Shown: positions 46,810 to 55,543 of the stretch, in pieces
Layout: each line of letters starts with the position of its first letter
How positions within the stretch are numbered: the stretch's first letter is position 1
Assembly: GCF_030547075.1 (NCBI RefSeq)
Contig: NZ_JAUOQH010000015.1
Location: forward strand, 1-64,000
Direction: 5' to 3'
Origin: Alteromonas sp. 1_MG-2023
Lineage (GTDB): Bacteria > Pseudomonadota > Gammaproteobacteria > Enterobacterales > Alteromonadaceae
DNA: 64,000 bases
The notes under the pieces: generated by a model
What the model saw: only the letters and a program-made list of their open reading frames with translations
The model's database searches: none
What the model was told of the DNA's origin: nothing
Program-made: the position numbers and the translations under genes

Positions 46810-47850
46810 TTATAAGAACTCTTCACCGCCTCCACCGCCCAGCATAATTTCACCTGAGTCAGAAAGTCTTCTGGCAACAGACAGAATTTCTTTCTGCGCG
46901 GTTTCAACTTCAGATATACGTACAGGCCCCAAGGCTTCAAGATCATCGTTAAGCATTTCTGCCGCACGCTTCGACATGTTTTTCATGATCTTATTCTTAA
47001 GCTCTTCGTCCGCACCTTTAATCGACTTAAGCAACGCGTCTTGTTGCACTTCGCGCAAGATAGCTTGAATACCTTTGTCGTCTACATCGACTAAGTTGTC
47101 GAATACAAACATAAGATCTTGAATTTGCTGACTCATCTCTTCGTCTTGTTCACGGATAGCATCCATCAACTGACCTTCAATGGCAGTATCAAGGTAGTTC
47201 ATAATATTCGCAGCAGATTTCAGGCCGCCCATTTTAGCCGCTTGTGTACCCGCTTGACCGGCGAACTGTTTCTCCATGATTTCGTTAAGCTCTTGCAGTG
47301 CTGCAGGCTGAACTTCTTCAAGATTCGCAATACGCATAAGTAAGTCTAAACGCACTTTTTCTGGGAACTGCGCCAATATCTCGGCACTCTGTTCAGGCTC
47401 TAAGTACGACAACACAATGGTTTGAATCTGAGGGTGTTCGTTTCGGATAATGCTGGCTACCTGTTTCGAGTCCATCCACTTTAAGGAGTCGAGACCTTTA
47501 GCCCCACTTCCCATTAGAATTTGGTCGATTAAGTTAGCCGCTTTATCTTCACCAAGTGCAGCCGTAAGCGCACGCTTAACAAAGTCTTGGCTTTGGAAAC
47601 CAATGGTACTGTAGTTTTGTATTTCTTCGATGAAATGCTTATGCACAGACGTGATTTTTGTCTGTGTCATATCATCCACTTTCGCCATCTCAGAGCCCAG
47701 CTTTTGAACTTGCTTTGGCTCAAGATGTTTTAAAATTTGTGCAGCATCTTCTTCAGACAAACTCAGTAGCAAAATAGCGGCTTTTTCTACCCCTTCTAGC
47801 TTACTGACGTCGTAAGACGCTTCTTCAGTAGTGGCAAGTTCTTCAGCCAT
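46810..47850 (-). CDS. fliG: flagellar motor switch protein FliG
   Basis: This 346-residue C-ring protein contacts FliF at its N terminus (LEGVEKAAILLLSLSEEDAAQILKHL) and the stator through the charged C-terminal helix (IKGADEELKNKIMKNMSKRA). The middle domain has EHPQIQTIVLSYLEPEQSAEIL. It transmits torque and switching. Confidence 0.98.
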   Translation of the reverse strand: MAEELATTEEASYDVSKLEGVEKAAILLLSLSEEDAAQILKHLEPKQVQKLGSEMAKVDDMTQTKITSVHKHFIEEIQNYSTIGFQSQDFVKRALTAALGEDKAANLIDQILMGSGAKGLDSLKWMDSKQVASIIRNEHPQIQTIVLSYLEPEQSAEILAQFPEKVRLDLLMRIANLEEVQPAALQELNEIMEKQFAGQAGTQAAKMGGLKSAANIMNYLDTAIEGQLMDAIREQDEEMSQQIQDLMFVFDNLVDVDDKGIQAILREVQQDALLKSIKGADEELKNKIMKNMSKRAAEMLNDDLEALGPVRISEVETAQKEILSVARRLSDSGEIMLGGGGGEEFL

Positions 47851-47863
47851 AATACGCTCTCGC

Positions 47864-49558
47864 TTACTCGTCGTGCATCAACCAGCCCTTAACAACTTGG
47901 GCTGATAATTCAGGTTCATTGGCAACAAGTGCCCGCACTGCTTTTAATACATCTTCATCTTTATGTAAATCTGGCAGCATTAATGAGCCATCTGCCGCAA
48001 ACCCTACCTGACCTTCATCGAAGTCAGTAGACAGCATACTGATGGTTTCATCGCCAAGATCTAAGCCTTCGTCTGCATCAAAATCATCCGCTTCTTTCGA
48101 CTCATCTGGGTTAATCAAACGGCGTAGCATTGGTCTAATTACAAAGATAATCAGCACGATGATAACCAAGCCACCAATGACTAGCTTGAGTATAGGCAAA
48201 AATGCTGGCTGTTCCCATATTGGCGCGTCTTCAATTACACCGTCATCCATTCGAGTGAATGGAACACTAACCACTTCTAATGAGTCGCCTCGAGTTACAT
48301 CAAATCCAACACCACCTTGTAACAAACGGCGAATATTCAATAACGCTTCTTGATTACGCGGCTCTGTAGAGGTAGTGCCATCTTCACCAGCAACTTGCAG
48401 ATAGTCTACTGCCACCGATACACTCAATCGGCGAATTACGCCACTTTGCTTTTTGGTATGACTGATAGTGGTATCAAGCTCGTAGTTTCGAGTAGAAACT
48501 TTCGATGTGCTACCTGGCATTGTCGCTTGCCCACCCGCTTGTGCATTTTCAGGTATATTTGAATCTAGCGGAGGCTGATTAGATAGCGCGCCTGGAATGC
48601 CCATAGCACCGCCACCCACACTGTTTTGTTCGTTGATCATTTCGCTACGAACAGCCGGTAAGTCAGGGTTATAACTACGCTGAGTTTGTTCAAGCGCTGT
48701 AAAATCCATGCTCACGTCTGCTTGCGCGGTGTAATTACCTATACCTAGAACTGGGATAAGAATGGCATCAATTTTTTCTAGGTATTCTTGTTCACGCTGG
48801 CGTTCAATTTCATATTCTTTGCGGGCGCGGGCGCTTAATGAGTCTTGTGAACCCGAGTTTAGTAATCGGCCATTGCTATCAGTAACCGTTACCGCAGATG
48901 GCTCCATGTTTTGTACCGCTGACGCCACGATATCAATAACTGAGTCAACTTCTTCTCCGGCAATCACTTTACCGCGCTTAGCAGTAAGAACCACGGTAGC
49001 AGAGGCTTTTTTCTCTCGGCGAGCGAACACGTTTTCTTTTGGCATGGCCAACAGAACCCGGGCTTTTTGAATACTGGAGATATCTTCGATGGTCGCGGCT
49101 ATTTGTTGTTCACGAGCGTGTTTCAAACGTTCCATCTCTACTCGCTGACTAACGCCGAACCCCATGTCTTGCATGATAATATCGGTGCCTGGATCAGAAG
49201 AGCTCGATAAACCTTCTCGCGTCATACCTAAGCGAATCGTTTGAAACTCATCACTTCTAACGTATACCGTATTTCCTTCTAAGCGATATTCAATTTGATT
49301 TGCATCCATGTAATCCAAGGTTTCAATAAGCTCTTGGGTTTCCATTTTTGCCAAAGGACGAAAATCCGGCTCTTGCGACCAAATTAAAATAAAGACTGCA
49401 ATGGCAACACAGATAACCAGTACCACCACTAACGCCATCTGGCGCATCATGTCTGCACTGCCTAAAGTATCCATAAATCCAGATTTATTCTCAGGCTCGT
49501 TATCGTTCCCCATGGAAGGATCGTTAACGGTTAAATTGGTGCCTGTTGCTTCAGCCAT
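47864..49558 (-). CDS. fliF: flagellar MS-ring protein FliF
   Basis: This 564-residue protein has an N-terminal membrane helix (about residues 35-57), ring-building domains (YRLEGNTVYVRSDEFQTIRL, QRVEMERLKHAREQQIAATIEDI), a periplasmic loop, a second helix near residue 450 (LVIGGLVIIVLIIFVI), and a cytoplasmic tail that binds FliG (ELSAQVVKGWLMHDE). Confidence 0.98.
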   Translation of the reverse strand: MAEATGTNLTVNDPSMGNDNEPENKSGFMDTLGSADMMRQMALVVVLVICVAIAVFILIWSQEPDFRPLAKMETQELIETLDYMDANQIEYRLEGNTVYVRSDEFQTIRLGMTREGLSSSSDPGTDIIMQDMGFGVSQRVEMERLKHAREQQIAATIEDISSIQKARVLLAMPKENVFARREKKASATVVLTAKRGKVIAGEEVDSVIDIVASAVQNMEPSAVTVTDSNGRLLNSGSQDSLSARARKEYEIERQREQEYLEKIDAILIPVLGIGNYTAQADVSMDFTALEQTQRSYNPDLPAVRSEMINEQNSVGGGAMGIPGALSNQPPLDSNIPENAQAGGQATMPGSTSKVSTRNYELDTTISHTKKQSGVIRRLSVSVAVDYLQVAGEDGTTSTEPRNQEALLNIRRLLQGGVGFDVTRGDSLEVVSVPFTRMDDGVIEDAPIWEQPAFLPILKLVIGGLVIIVLIIFVIRPMLRRLINPDESKEADDFDADEGLDLGDETISMLSTDFDEGQVGFAADGSLMLPDLHKDEDVLKAVRALVANEPELSAQVVKGWLMHDE

Positions 49559-49570
49559 AACTTACTCCAA

Positions 49571-49900
49571 CTACACCGGCATGTTCATAATGGTTTTATA
49601 CGCTTCAAGCACTTTATTTCGCACTTGAACTGTGGCCTCAAAGGCTATTCCTGCTTTTTCTTTGGTAAGCATAACTTCAGCTAAACTCAAGGAATTATCA
49701 CCCATTTCAAATCGTTGTTGTAAATCTTTAGAATCTAATTGCATGCCATTAACCCCATCTACCGCTTGCTTAAGCATGGTAGAAAAATCACTCGCTGAGG
49801 GATTAATCTCACTTGAGGGTTGAAGTTCGTTTGAAGGCATACGAGTTTGCCCAATCATGCTTTGCATTTCTTGGTATAAACTATTGGCTTTAACGTCCAT
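49571..49900 (-). CDS. fliE: flagellar hook-basal body protein FliE
   Basis: This 109-residue protein joins the MS ring to the rod. It has the conserved C-terminal half (DFSTMLKQAVDGVNGMQLDSKDLQQRFEMGDNSLSLAEVML). The ATG at 49900 follows AGGAG five bases upstream and is chosen over a GTG two codons earlier. It is the first gene of the fliEFGHIJ operon, behind a sigma-54 promoter match. Confidence 0.96.
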   Translation of the reverse strand: MDVKANSLYQEMQSMIGQTRMPSNELQPSSEINPSASDFSTMLKQAVDGVNGMQLDSKDLQQRFEMGDNSLSLAEVMLTKEKAGIAFEATVQVRNKVLEAYKTIMNMPV

Positions 49901-49978
49901 AACCACTCCTTAGATATCGTTGAGAAATTGCCGTACAACGACAATGAGCTTTAATTACTGATGTGTATACTCATACTA

Positions 49979-49995
49979 AGCAAGGGGCAAGCCAA
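49979..49995 (-). promoter_or_regulatory. sigma-54 promoter of the fliE operon
   Basis: On the minus strand TTGGCTTGCCCCTTGCT contains TGGC and TTGC with exactly GG-N10-GC spacing. It lies about 80 bases upstream of the fliE start codon. Confidence 0.75.
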
Positions 49996-50111
49996 CTTTA
50001 AAAGCAATCAATAAACAACGAATAAACAATGAGTTACATAATTCAGTAAAGGGATAGCCAATTTTATGACAGAGAGGAAAAGATTGCGTCAAGAAAGCGA
50101 AATTGTTGAAC

Positions 50112-50145
50112 TAAAACTAAAACGCGCCAGTAAGGGTACTGGCGC
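50112..50145 (-). terminator. terminator after flrC
   Basis: GCGCCAGTA and TACTGGCGC form a perfect 9-base stem around a 4-base loop. On the minus strand it is followed by GTTTTAGTTTTAG. It lies about 107 bases past the flrC stop. Confidence 0.75.
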
Positions 50146-50179
50146 TGTCAAATTAGCTGTTAAATTAGCTGTTAAATCG
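50144..50179. repeat. three tandem 12-base repeats
   Basis: GCTGTCAAATTA, GCTGTTAAATTA and GCTGTTAAATCG follow each other directly between the flrC stop and its terminator. Confidence 0.7.
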
Positions 50180-50252
50180 ATAGGTTAATGCCACTAACGT
50201 AGAAAGAAACGTCCTACCGTTTGCGCATATCAAAGAAAACGCCCTCATTATA

Positions 50253-51593
50253 CTAGGCTGGAAGTTCGATACCATCTTCACGCATTCTAGCTAGTTTATA
50301 ACGGAGGGTTCGAGGGCTAATACCCAGCTTTTCAGCCACATCTTTACGTTTACCGTTACACAGCGTAAGTGTATCTAGAATAATTTGGTGTTCTTGCTGG
50401 CGAAGCTCCGACCCAAGACGACTATTGTCTTCAGATTCCTCCTGCCTTACTTCCATCTCGTCATGTACCGCCATATCAATCATCAAATCACCAGACTCAA
50501 TACTGCCGTCTTCACACAATATAAGTGCCCGCTGAATCACGTTTTCAAGTTCACGTACATTGCCCGGCCAAGTGTATTGCGCCAATTTATTTCGTGCCGC
50601 TGCACTGAGACGTACATTACCTAAGCCTTGCACACTAGTGTGACGATTAATAAGGTGTTCAGCGAGGGGCACAATATCGCCTGGACGCTCTGCAAGCGGG
50701 CGCCATGTGATAGGAAAAACATTTAAGCGGTAATATAAATCTTCTCGGAAGTTTCCAAGCTCTACCGCTTTACGTAAATCACGGTTACTGGTTGCAATAA
50801 CACGTACGTCTAGCTTAATGGTTTTGCGACCGCCTAGTCGTTCCACTTCACGCTCTTGAATAACACGAAGCAGCTTCGCCTGAAGCGCTAAATCCATTTC
50901 CGTAATTTCATCTAATAGCAGTGTACCGCCCTGGGCTTGCTCAAACTTACCTGGGCAAGCTTGAATAGCGCCAGTAAACGCGCCTTTTTCATAACCAAAT
51001 AAAGTGGCTTCAAGCATGTTTTCAGGAATAGCCGCACAGTTAATTGCCACAAAAGGTGCATCTGCGCGAGAAGACTGGTCGTGTATATAGCGAGAAAGTA
51101 CTTCCTTACCAGAACCACTTGGCCCAAGCACCATGACGGTTGCTTCTGATTTCGCCACTTTTCTTGATAATTCGAGTAATTTTAAACTTGAAGGGTCAGC
51201 CACAATAGGCGTGCAAGATTCTACTTTTTGAGCAGGCGCATAACGCCCAACAAGGTTAAGTAGCACTTCAGGAGCGAAAGGCTTAGACAGATAATCTGTC
51301 GCGCCGTCTCGCATCGCCTGCACGGCGTCATCAATAGTGGCATACGCTGTCATTAATAATACAGGTAGCTGAGGGTATTTCGCTTTGATGCTTTTTAGCA
51401 AAGCAAGACCGCTCATTTCACCCATTTGGATGTCACTCACCACCAAATCTATTTTGCGTCCCGCTAACACCATCAGCGCCGCTTCGGCACAATCAGCATC
51501 TACAACATCGTAATCGCCCAGCAACAAAGTGTCGTACAACGCTTCGCGTAACCCAGCATCGTCTTCCACGATAAGAATAGTTGTTTTAGACAT
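50253..51593 (-). CDS. flrC: sigma-54-dependent response regulator FlrC (FleR)
   Basis: This 446-residue NtrC-type activator has a receiver domain (D54 in VVSDIQMGEM is the phosphorylation site), an AAA+ domain (Walker A GPSGSGKE, sigma-54-contact loop GAFTGA) and a C-terminal Fis-type helix-turn-helix (CNGKRKDVAEKLGISPRTLRYKL). Phosphorylated by FlrB, it turns on the sigma-54 class III flagellar operons. The ATG at 51593 follows AGGAG eight bases upstream. flrB ends 18 bases before it. Confidence 0.95.
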   Translation of the reverse strand: MSKTTILIVEDDAGLREALYDTLLLGDYDVVDADCAEAALMVLAGRKIDLVVSDIQMGEMSGLALLKSIKAKYPQLPVLLMTAYATIDDAVQAMRDGATDYLSKPFAPEVLLNLVGRYAPAQKVESCTPIVADPSSLKLLELSRKVAKSEATVMVLGPSGSGKEVLSRYIHDQSSRADAPFVAINCAAIPENMLEATLFGYEKGAFTGAIQACPGKFEQAQGGTLLLDEITEMDLALQAKLLRVIQEREVERLGGRKTIKLDVRVIATSNRDLRKAVELGNFREDLYYRLNVFPITWRPLAERPGDIVPLAEHLINRHTSVQGLGNVRLSAAARNKLAQYTWPGNVRELENVIQRALILCEDGSIESGDLMIDMAVHDEMEVRQEESEDNSRLGSELRQQEHQIILDTLTLCNGKRKDVAEKLGISPRTLRYKLARMREDGIELPA

Positions 51594-51611
51594 TTCTAAA
51601 TCTCCTAGCAA

Positions 51612-52775
51612 TTAAGCGACATTTGTTTGAGGCTTACTGTGTTGCCCAACAGCATGAGTATTACAAGGCAATGAAAACGTAAAGCAGGCACCACCTTCAT
51701 TAAGGTTAACCACGCTAAGCGAACCGTTATGTGCTTTAGCCACCGACTTAACAACGGCTAACCCAAGCCCTGTACCATGAGTTTTGGTGGTAAAAAACGG
51801 TTCGAAAATTTTGTTAACTAAGGTTGTCGGTACACCAGGCCCTTGATCGTTAACACAAATTAGTACGCTATCGTTATGTACTGCCGCATTAACCGATACC
51901 GTGTAGCCTTTTGGCGTAACCTGACTGGCATTTTGAATAAGATTCAACAGGGCACCCTGCAACGCGGTCAGGTTACCGGTGATGATCTCGTCGGTTGAAT
52001 CGAAACCATTGAATACAATTTTCTGCGCATTTTGCGATGTGATAGTTTGGCCGTTCGGCTCTATAGCTTCACGCAAACTGTTAAGCGATAAACCATTAAC
52101 CACTTGTTGTTCGCCAGATTTAGCAAACAGCAGCATGTCATTAACTTGGCTTTCTAATTCTTTAAGTCTGTCTGTCATCTTATGAGCAAATTGCTCGGCA
52201 GCATGCTGGGGTAAATCTTTTCGGGTAAGGTTTGATGCGTAAAGCATGGCAGCGGACAAAGGCGTACGAATTTGATGTGCAAGCGATGCCACCATTTTTC
52301 CTAGTGATGATAGACGCTGCATGTGACTGACACTGGCTTGAAGCCGGCGGGTTTCAGTCAAATCTGTAATGACAATAAGCTGACCCGGCTCGTCTTCTAA
52401 TGGCGTGATAGAGAGCTTAACGCGACGACCATCGACCAAAGATACTTCATGACCATCATCTGCCCGCGGATTAAATGAGCGAGAAATGATGCTACGCCAT
52501 ACTTGTTCTTCTAGCGGCTCACCAAGCAATGCTTTAGCTAAGTCATTGGCTTGACGTACAACCCCTTTACCGTCAATTACGATGACGCCAGCTGGCATGA
52601 CCTGAAGCAAGTTTTCCAAACGACTGGCTTGGCGACGAAGTGAGTTCACTTCTGCTTCACTTGCATATGATGGCGACGTAGCCTCAAGCGCATGCTCGAC
52701 ACTAGGTACATCAAAAGATGAAGTAAATTGGTCAGAAGACGAAGTACTGCTGTCGTGTGTGCTATCAAATATCAT
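51612..52775 (-). CDS. flrB: sensor histidine kinase FlrB (FleS)
   Basis: This 387-residue soluble kinase has a PAS domain (LLQVMPAGVIVIDGKGVVRQANDLA), a phosphoacceptor histidine in MVASLAHQIRTPLSAAML and a HATPase domain (NLIQNASQVTPKG, DQGPGVP, GTGLGLAVVKSV). No transmembrane helix is seen, so it is cytoplasmic. It is the partner of FlrC. A sigma-54 promoter match 47 to 62 bases upstream fits activation by FlrA. Confidence 0.94.
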   Translation of the reverse strand: MIFDSTHDSSTSSSDQFTSSFDVPSVEHALEATSPSYASEAEVNSLRRQASRLENLLQVMPAGVIVIDGKGVVRQANDLAKALLGEPLEEQVWRSIISRSFNPRADDGHEVSLVDGRRVKLSITPLEDEPGQLIVITDLTETRRLQASVSHMQRLSSLGKMVASLAHQIRTPLSAAMLYASNLTRKDLPQHAAEQFAHKMTDRLKELESQVNDMLLFAKSGEQQVVNGLSLNSLREAIEPNGQTITSQNAQKIVFNGFDSTDEIITGNLTALQGALLNLIQNASQVTPKGYTVSVNAAVHNDSVLICVNDQGPGVPTTLVNKIFEPFFTTKTHGTGLGLAVVKSVAKAHNGSLSVVNLNEGGACFTFSLPCNTHAVGQHSKPQTNVA

Positions 52776-52821
52776 ATGGCTCTCGTCAATTTAAAGACGG
52801 TTTGTGTATATGATTTTATAT

Positions 52822-52837
52822 AGCAGAAGGCATGCCA
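52822..52837 (-). promoter_or_regulatory. sigma-54 promoter of flrBC
   Basis: On the minus strand TGGCATGCCTTCTGCT keeps GG-N10-GC with one mismatch in each box. It lies about 50 bases upstream of flrB, the known type of target for FlrA. Confidence 0.65.
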
Positions 52838-52907
52838 GTTTTTTAAATGATACTTATCAGATAGTTACATTTAATTCGGAAAGAAACTTAACGTCAATTA
52901 CCTGACG

Positions 52908-54359
52908 TTAAACTTCTTCCATACGCTGAATTTCGTACTTACGCATTTTTTCAACTAGAGTGGTTCTTCGCATTCCGAGCTTATCTGCAGCGCGAGCGAC
53001 TACCCACTCTTGCTGTTCTAAGGCTTGGCGAATGAGAGTGATCTCTAGCTCAGAAAGATACTCTTTTAGATTAACCCCTTCTTCAGGAAGTGAGGAAGAA
53101 ACCGGCAAGCTAGACTCTTCTTCTGGTTCATCGTACGGGTCTTGTGAGGCTGATTCTGCGAAAAGCGCATTAAACGCGTCTCGCTCCAGCAATTCTTCAG
53201 GGTAATCTGGCTCATAAGCTTGAATTTCACCGTACTGGTATTTTTCAGGCAGGTCGGCCACATCAACAATTTGGCCAGGGTATAGAATACTTAATCGCTC
53301 AACTAAGTTTGATAGTTCACGAACATTTCCCGCCCAGTTATGTTCCATTAACGATGCGATGGCGCGCTCGGTGAAACGAACGCTATCTACGCCATCACCT
53401 TGAATACGGCTGTTGAGTTCTTGCAACAGTAATGGGATGTCGTCTTTTCGTTGACGCAATGCAGGGCTATCAATAGGGAATACGTTCAAGCGGTAGTACA
53501 AATCTTCACGAAACTTATCTTCTTGAATCATGGTTTCTAGATGACGATGGGTTGCAGCAATGATACGAACATTACACTGTAGAGGCTTACTGCCCCCTAC
53601 CCGCTCGTATATGCGCTCTTGCAGCACCCGAAGCAGCTTAACCTGCATCTGCAACGGCATGTCGCCAATTTCATCTAGAAATAATGTTCCGCCTTCGGCT
53701 AACTCGAAACGGCCTTTACGAGCACTTATAGCACCAGTAAACGCCCCTTTTTCGTGACCAAACAGCTCACTTTCAAGAAGTTCGCCAGGAATAGCACCAC
53801 AGTTAACAGGAATAAAGGGGCCATCTTTACGTTCTGACAAAAAATGCACGTTCCGGGCAACCACTTCTTTACCTGTACCGGATTCACCCAAAATAAGTAC
53901 CGTTGCCTCTGTAGGAGCCACTTGCTCTACTAAACGGCGTACTATTTGAATTTCGTCACTTTTACCTACCAAACTTCTGAACAGACGAGTTTTAGAACCA
54001 CCAGCACGGGTTTTCCCTGGCTTTCTACGACTGTATTCTTGGCAGCGATGGATAGATTGCGTTAACACCGGATAAGTTAGCGGTAATGTAACAACGCTGA
54101 CTAAATTGCACGACGCAGCAACTTCGCCATTTGAATGTAAAATAGCGACGAACGGTATGTGTGGAAAACGAGCAACCAGTGAATTAACCACTGATGGTGA
54201 TGCGTACTCTATCAGCACCGCATCTGCGCCCTTTTCTTTCAGGTAACTTTCACAGTCAGAAAGCATTCGTGACTGACACGACTCTCCCAAAAAGGTGACT
54301 ATGGTTTCTAAGCTATGAATTAGTTCCTGGTTATCACTAACCAGCAAGATATCCTTCAT
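52908..54359 (-). CDS. flrA: flagellar master regulator FlrA (FleQ)
   Basis: This 483-residue sigma-54 activator has a FleQ-type N-terminal domain (about residues 1-115; it lacks a clear receiver aspartate pocket), an AAA+ domain with Walker A GESGTGKE (158-165) and GAFTGA (205-210), and a Fis-type helix-turn-helix ([19 protein letters not shown]). It starts the flagellar cascade by activating flrBC and others, and in relatives is inhibited by c-di-GMP. The ATG at 54359 follows GGGGA. Confidence 0.95.
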   Translation of the reverse strand: MKDILLVSDNQELIHSLETIVTFLGESCQSRMLSDCESYLKEKGADAVLIEYASPSVVNSLVARFPHIPFVAILHSNGEVAASCNLVSVVTLPLTYPVLTQSIHRCQEYSRRKPGKTRAGGSKTRLFRSLVGKSDEIQIVRRLVEQVAPTEATVLILGESGTGKEVVARNVHFLSERKDGPFIPVNCGAIPGELLESELFGHEKGAFTGAISARKGRFELAEGGTLFLDEIGDMPLQMQVKLLRVLQERIYERVGGSKPLQCNVRIIAATHRHLETMIQEDKFREDLYYRLNVFPIDSPALRQRKDDIPLLLQELNSRIQGDGVDSVRFTERAIASLMEHNWAGNVRELSNLVERLSILYPGQIVDVADLPEKYQYGEIQAYEPDYPEELLERDAFNALFAESASQDPYDEPEEESSLPVSSSLPEEGVNLKEYLSELEITLIRQALEQQEWVVARAADKLGMRRTTLVEKMRKYEIQRMEEV

Positions 54360-54462
54360 CAATTCCCCAAGAACGCTTTGTTATTATTTACAGTTTAGCG
54401 CATTTGCAAATTGTAACGACAAAAGATCGCAGCGCAACTGGTGATTTTGGAAATATTGATAT

Positions 54463-54490
54463 AAAAAAAGCAGGTTACCCTGCTTTTTTC
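54463..54490. terminator. bidirectional terminator after the flagellin gene
   Basis: AAAAAAGCAGG-TTAC-CCTGCTTTTTT is a symmetrical hairpin with T-runs on both strands, 25 bases past the flagellin stop and before flrA. Confidence 0.9.
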
Positions 54491-54514
54491 CAGTCATTTG
54501 CTAAAATTTAATAT

Positions 54515-55312
54515 TTAATTTAGTAACGCCAAAACCTGCCCTTGCTGCTGATTTGCTTGGGCTTGAACTGTTAAGGCTGCTTGTCCTTGCACATCATTTG
54601 CAGCTTGTTGAGAACTTGCTTGTGCATAATCTAAATCTTGAATTCTACTACGCGCTTCTGCAGCATTTACATTAGACTGGGTTAAATTTCGAGCAGTACT
54701 AGCCAAACTATTCTGTGTTGCTCCTAAATCGCCCCGAGCACCACCTACTATTTCAATTGCTTCATCGGTTGCGCTTAATGCATCTTCGATACTAGTTCCA
54801 GATGTTAAATCGATAGATAAAACACTGGCTAATTGGCTTCCAATATCTTGGGTTTGAATGTCGACAGAATTTCCGCTATTCGCACCAACTTGAAAGCTTA
54901 ACGATTCATTACCAGATAGTAATGGCTTACCAGCGAAATTGGTTTGCTCAATAGTTAAATTAATATTGTCTTGAAGCTGCGTAATTTCAGACTGCAAAGC
55001 TTGACGGTCGCCATCGCTTAAAACGCCATTACCAGACTGAATAGTAAGTTCACGTATACGGTTCACATCATCGTTGATGTTACTTAACCCGCCCTCAGCG
55101 ACTTGCGCCAAAGAAATACCGTCGTAAACGTTATTCACCGCCTGGCGGTTACCCTCTACTTCGGAAGTGAGGCGGTCGATAATTTGCTGGGCTGCAGCGC
55201 CGTCGGCCGCATTGTTAATTTCTTTTCCGGATGCGAGCTTTTCAAACAAGGATTCTTGTTTTTCTTGTACTTGCTGAAGAAGTGAAGAAACGCCGCTATT
55301 TTCAATTTGCAT
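54515..55312 (-). CDS. small atypical flagellin
   Basis: This 265-residue filament protein has the conserved D0/D1 regions only: an N-terminal half with INNAADGAAAQQIIDRLTSEV and NRIRELTIQSGNG, and a C-terminal half ending AQANQQQGQVLALLN. It lacks the variable D2/D3 domains. Its N terminus, MQIENSGVSSLLQQVQEKQE, departs from the usual MAxxVNTNVxSLxAQ start. The promoter looks sigma-70-like. Serine and threonine residues in the middle (GTSIEDALSATDE) are possible glycosylation sites. It faces the pseudaminic-acid locus, which probably modifies it. A second, standard flagellin may exist elsewhere. Confidence 0.9.
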   Translation of the reverse strand: MQIENSGVSSLLQQVQEKQESLFEKLASGKEINNAADGAAAQQIIDRLTSEVEGNRQAVNNVYDGISLAQVAEGGLSNINDDVNRIRELTIQSGNGVLSDGDRQALQSEITQLQDNINLTIEQTNFAGKPLLSGNESLSFQVGANSGNSVDIQTQDIGSQLASVLSIDLTSGTSIEDALSATDEAIEIVGGARGDLGATQNSLASTARNLTQSNVNAAEARSRIQDLDYAQASSQQAANDVQGQAALTVQAQANQQQGQVLALLN

Positions 55313-55341
55313 AATGAAAACTCCGTTAAAAATTTAGTCAA

Positions 55342-55350
55342 ATTATAGCA
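55342..55350 (-). promoter_or_regulatory. extended -10 sigma-70 promoter of the flagellin gene
   Basis: On the minus strand TGCTATAAT is a perfect extended -10 element, 30 bases upstream of the start codon. The -35 region (TTAGAT at 17 bases) is weak. No sigma-28 box (GCCGATAA) was found. Confidence 0.55.
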
Positions 55351-55380
55351 CATTGCTGTTCATGATCTAACCAGCAATAA

Positions 55381-55396
55381 GTATATAGCTATATAC
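55381..55396. repeat. perfect 16-base palindrome
   Basis: GTATATAGCTATATAC is fully self-complementary. It lies 31 to 46 bases upstream of the flagellin -10 element, in the divergent gap before the glycosylation genes, and may be an operator. Confidence 0.5.
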
Positions 55397-55543
55397 CAAG
55401 ACTCGAATATTGATAAAGATTTTTTATAACCATCCGATATCTGGTCAATTTATATGCCAAACGGCTATAGTTAGAATTGTATTAAAGTACTTAAAAAAAC
55501 GTACATTTCGCGCTAACAGTTGCCAAATTAAAGGACTAGAATT

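Larger units (their letters stand above)
49901..50252. other. fliE-flrC intergenic region
   Basis: This 352-base gap holds no gene. From right to left on the plus map it contains three 12-base tandem repeats (50144-50179), the flrC terminator (50112-50145) and the sigma-54 promoter of fliE (49979-49995). Confidence 0.7.

Noticed and set aside
55313..55440. Sigma-28 promoter for the flagellin gene
   Set aside because: No GCCGATAA-like box is found; the best element is an extended -10 of sigma-70 type.
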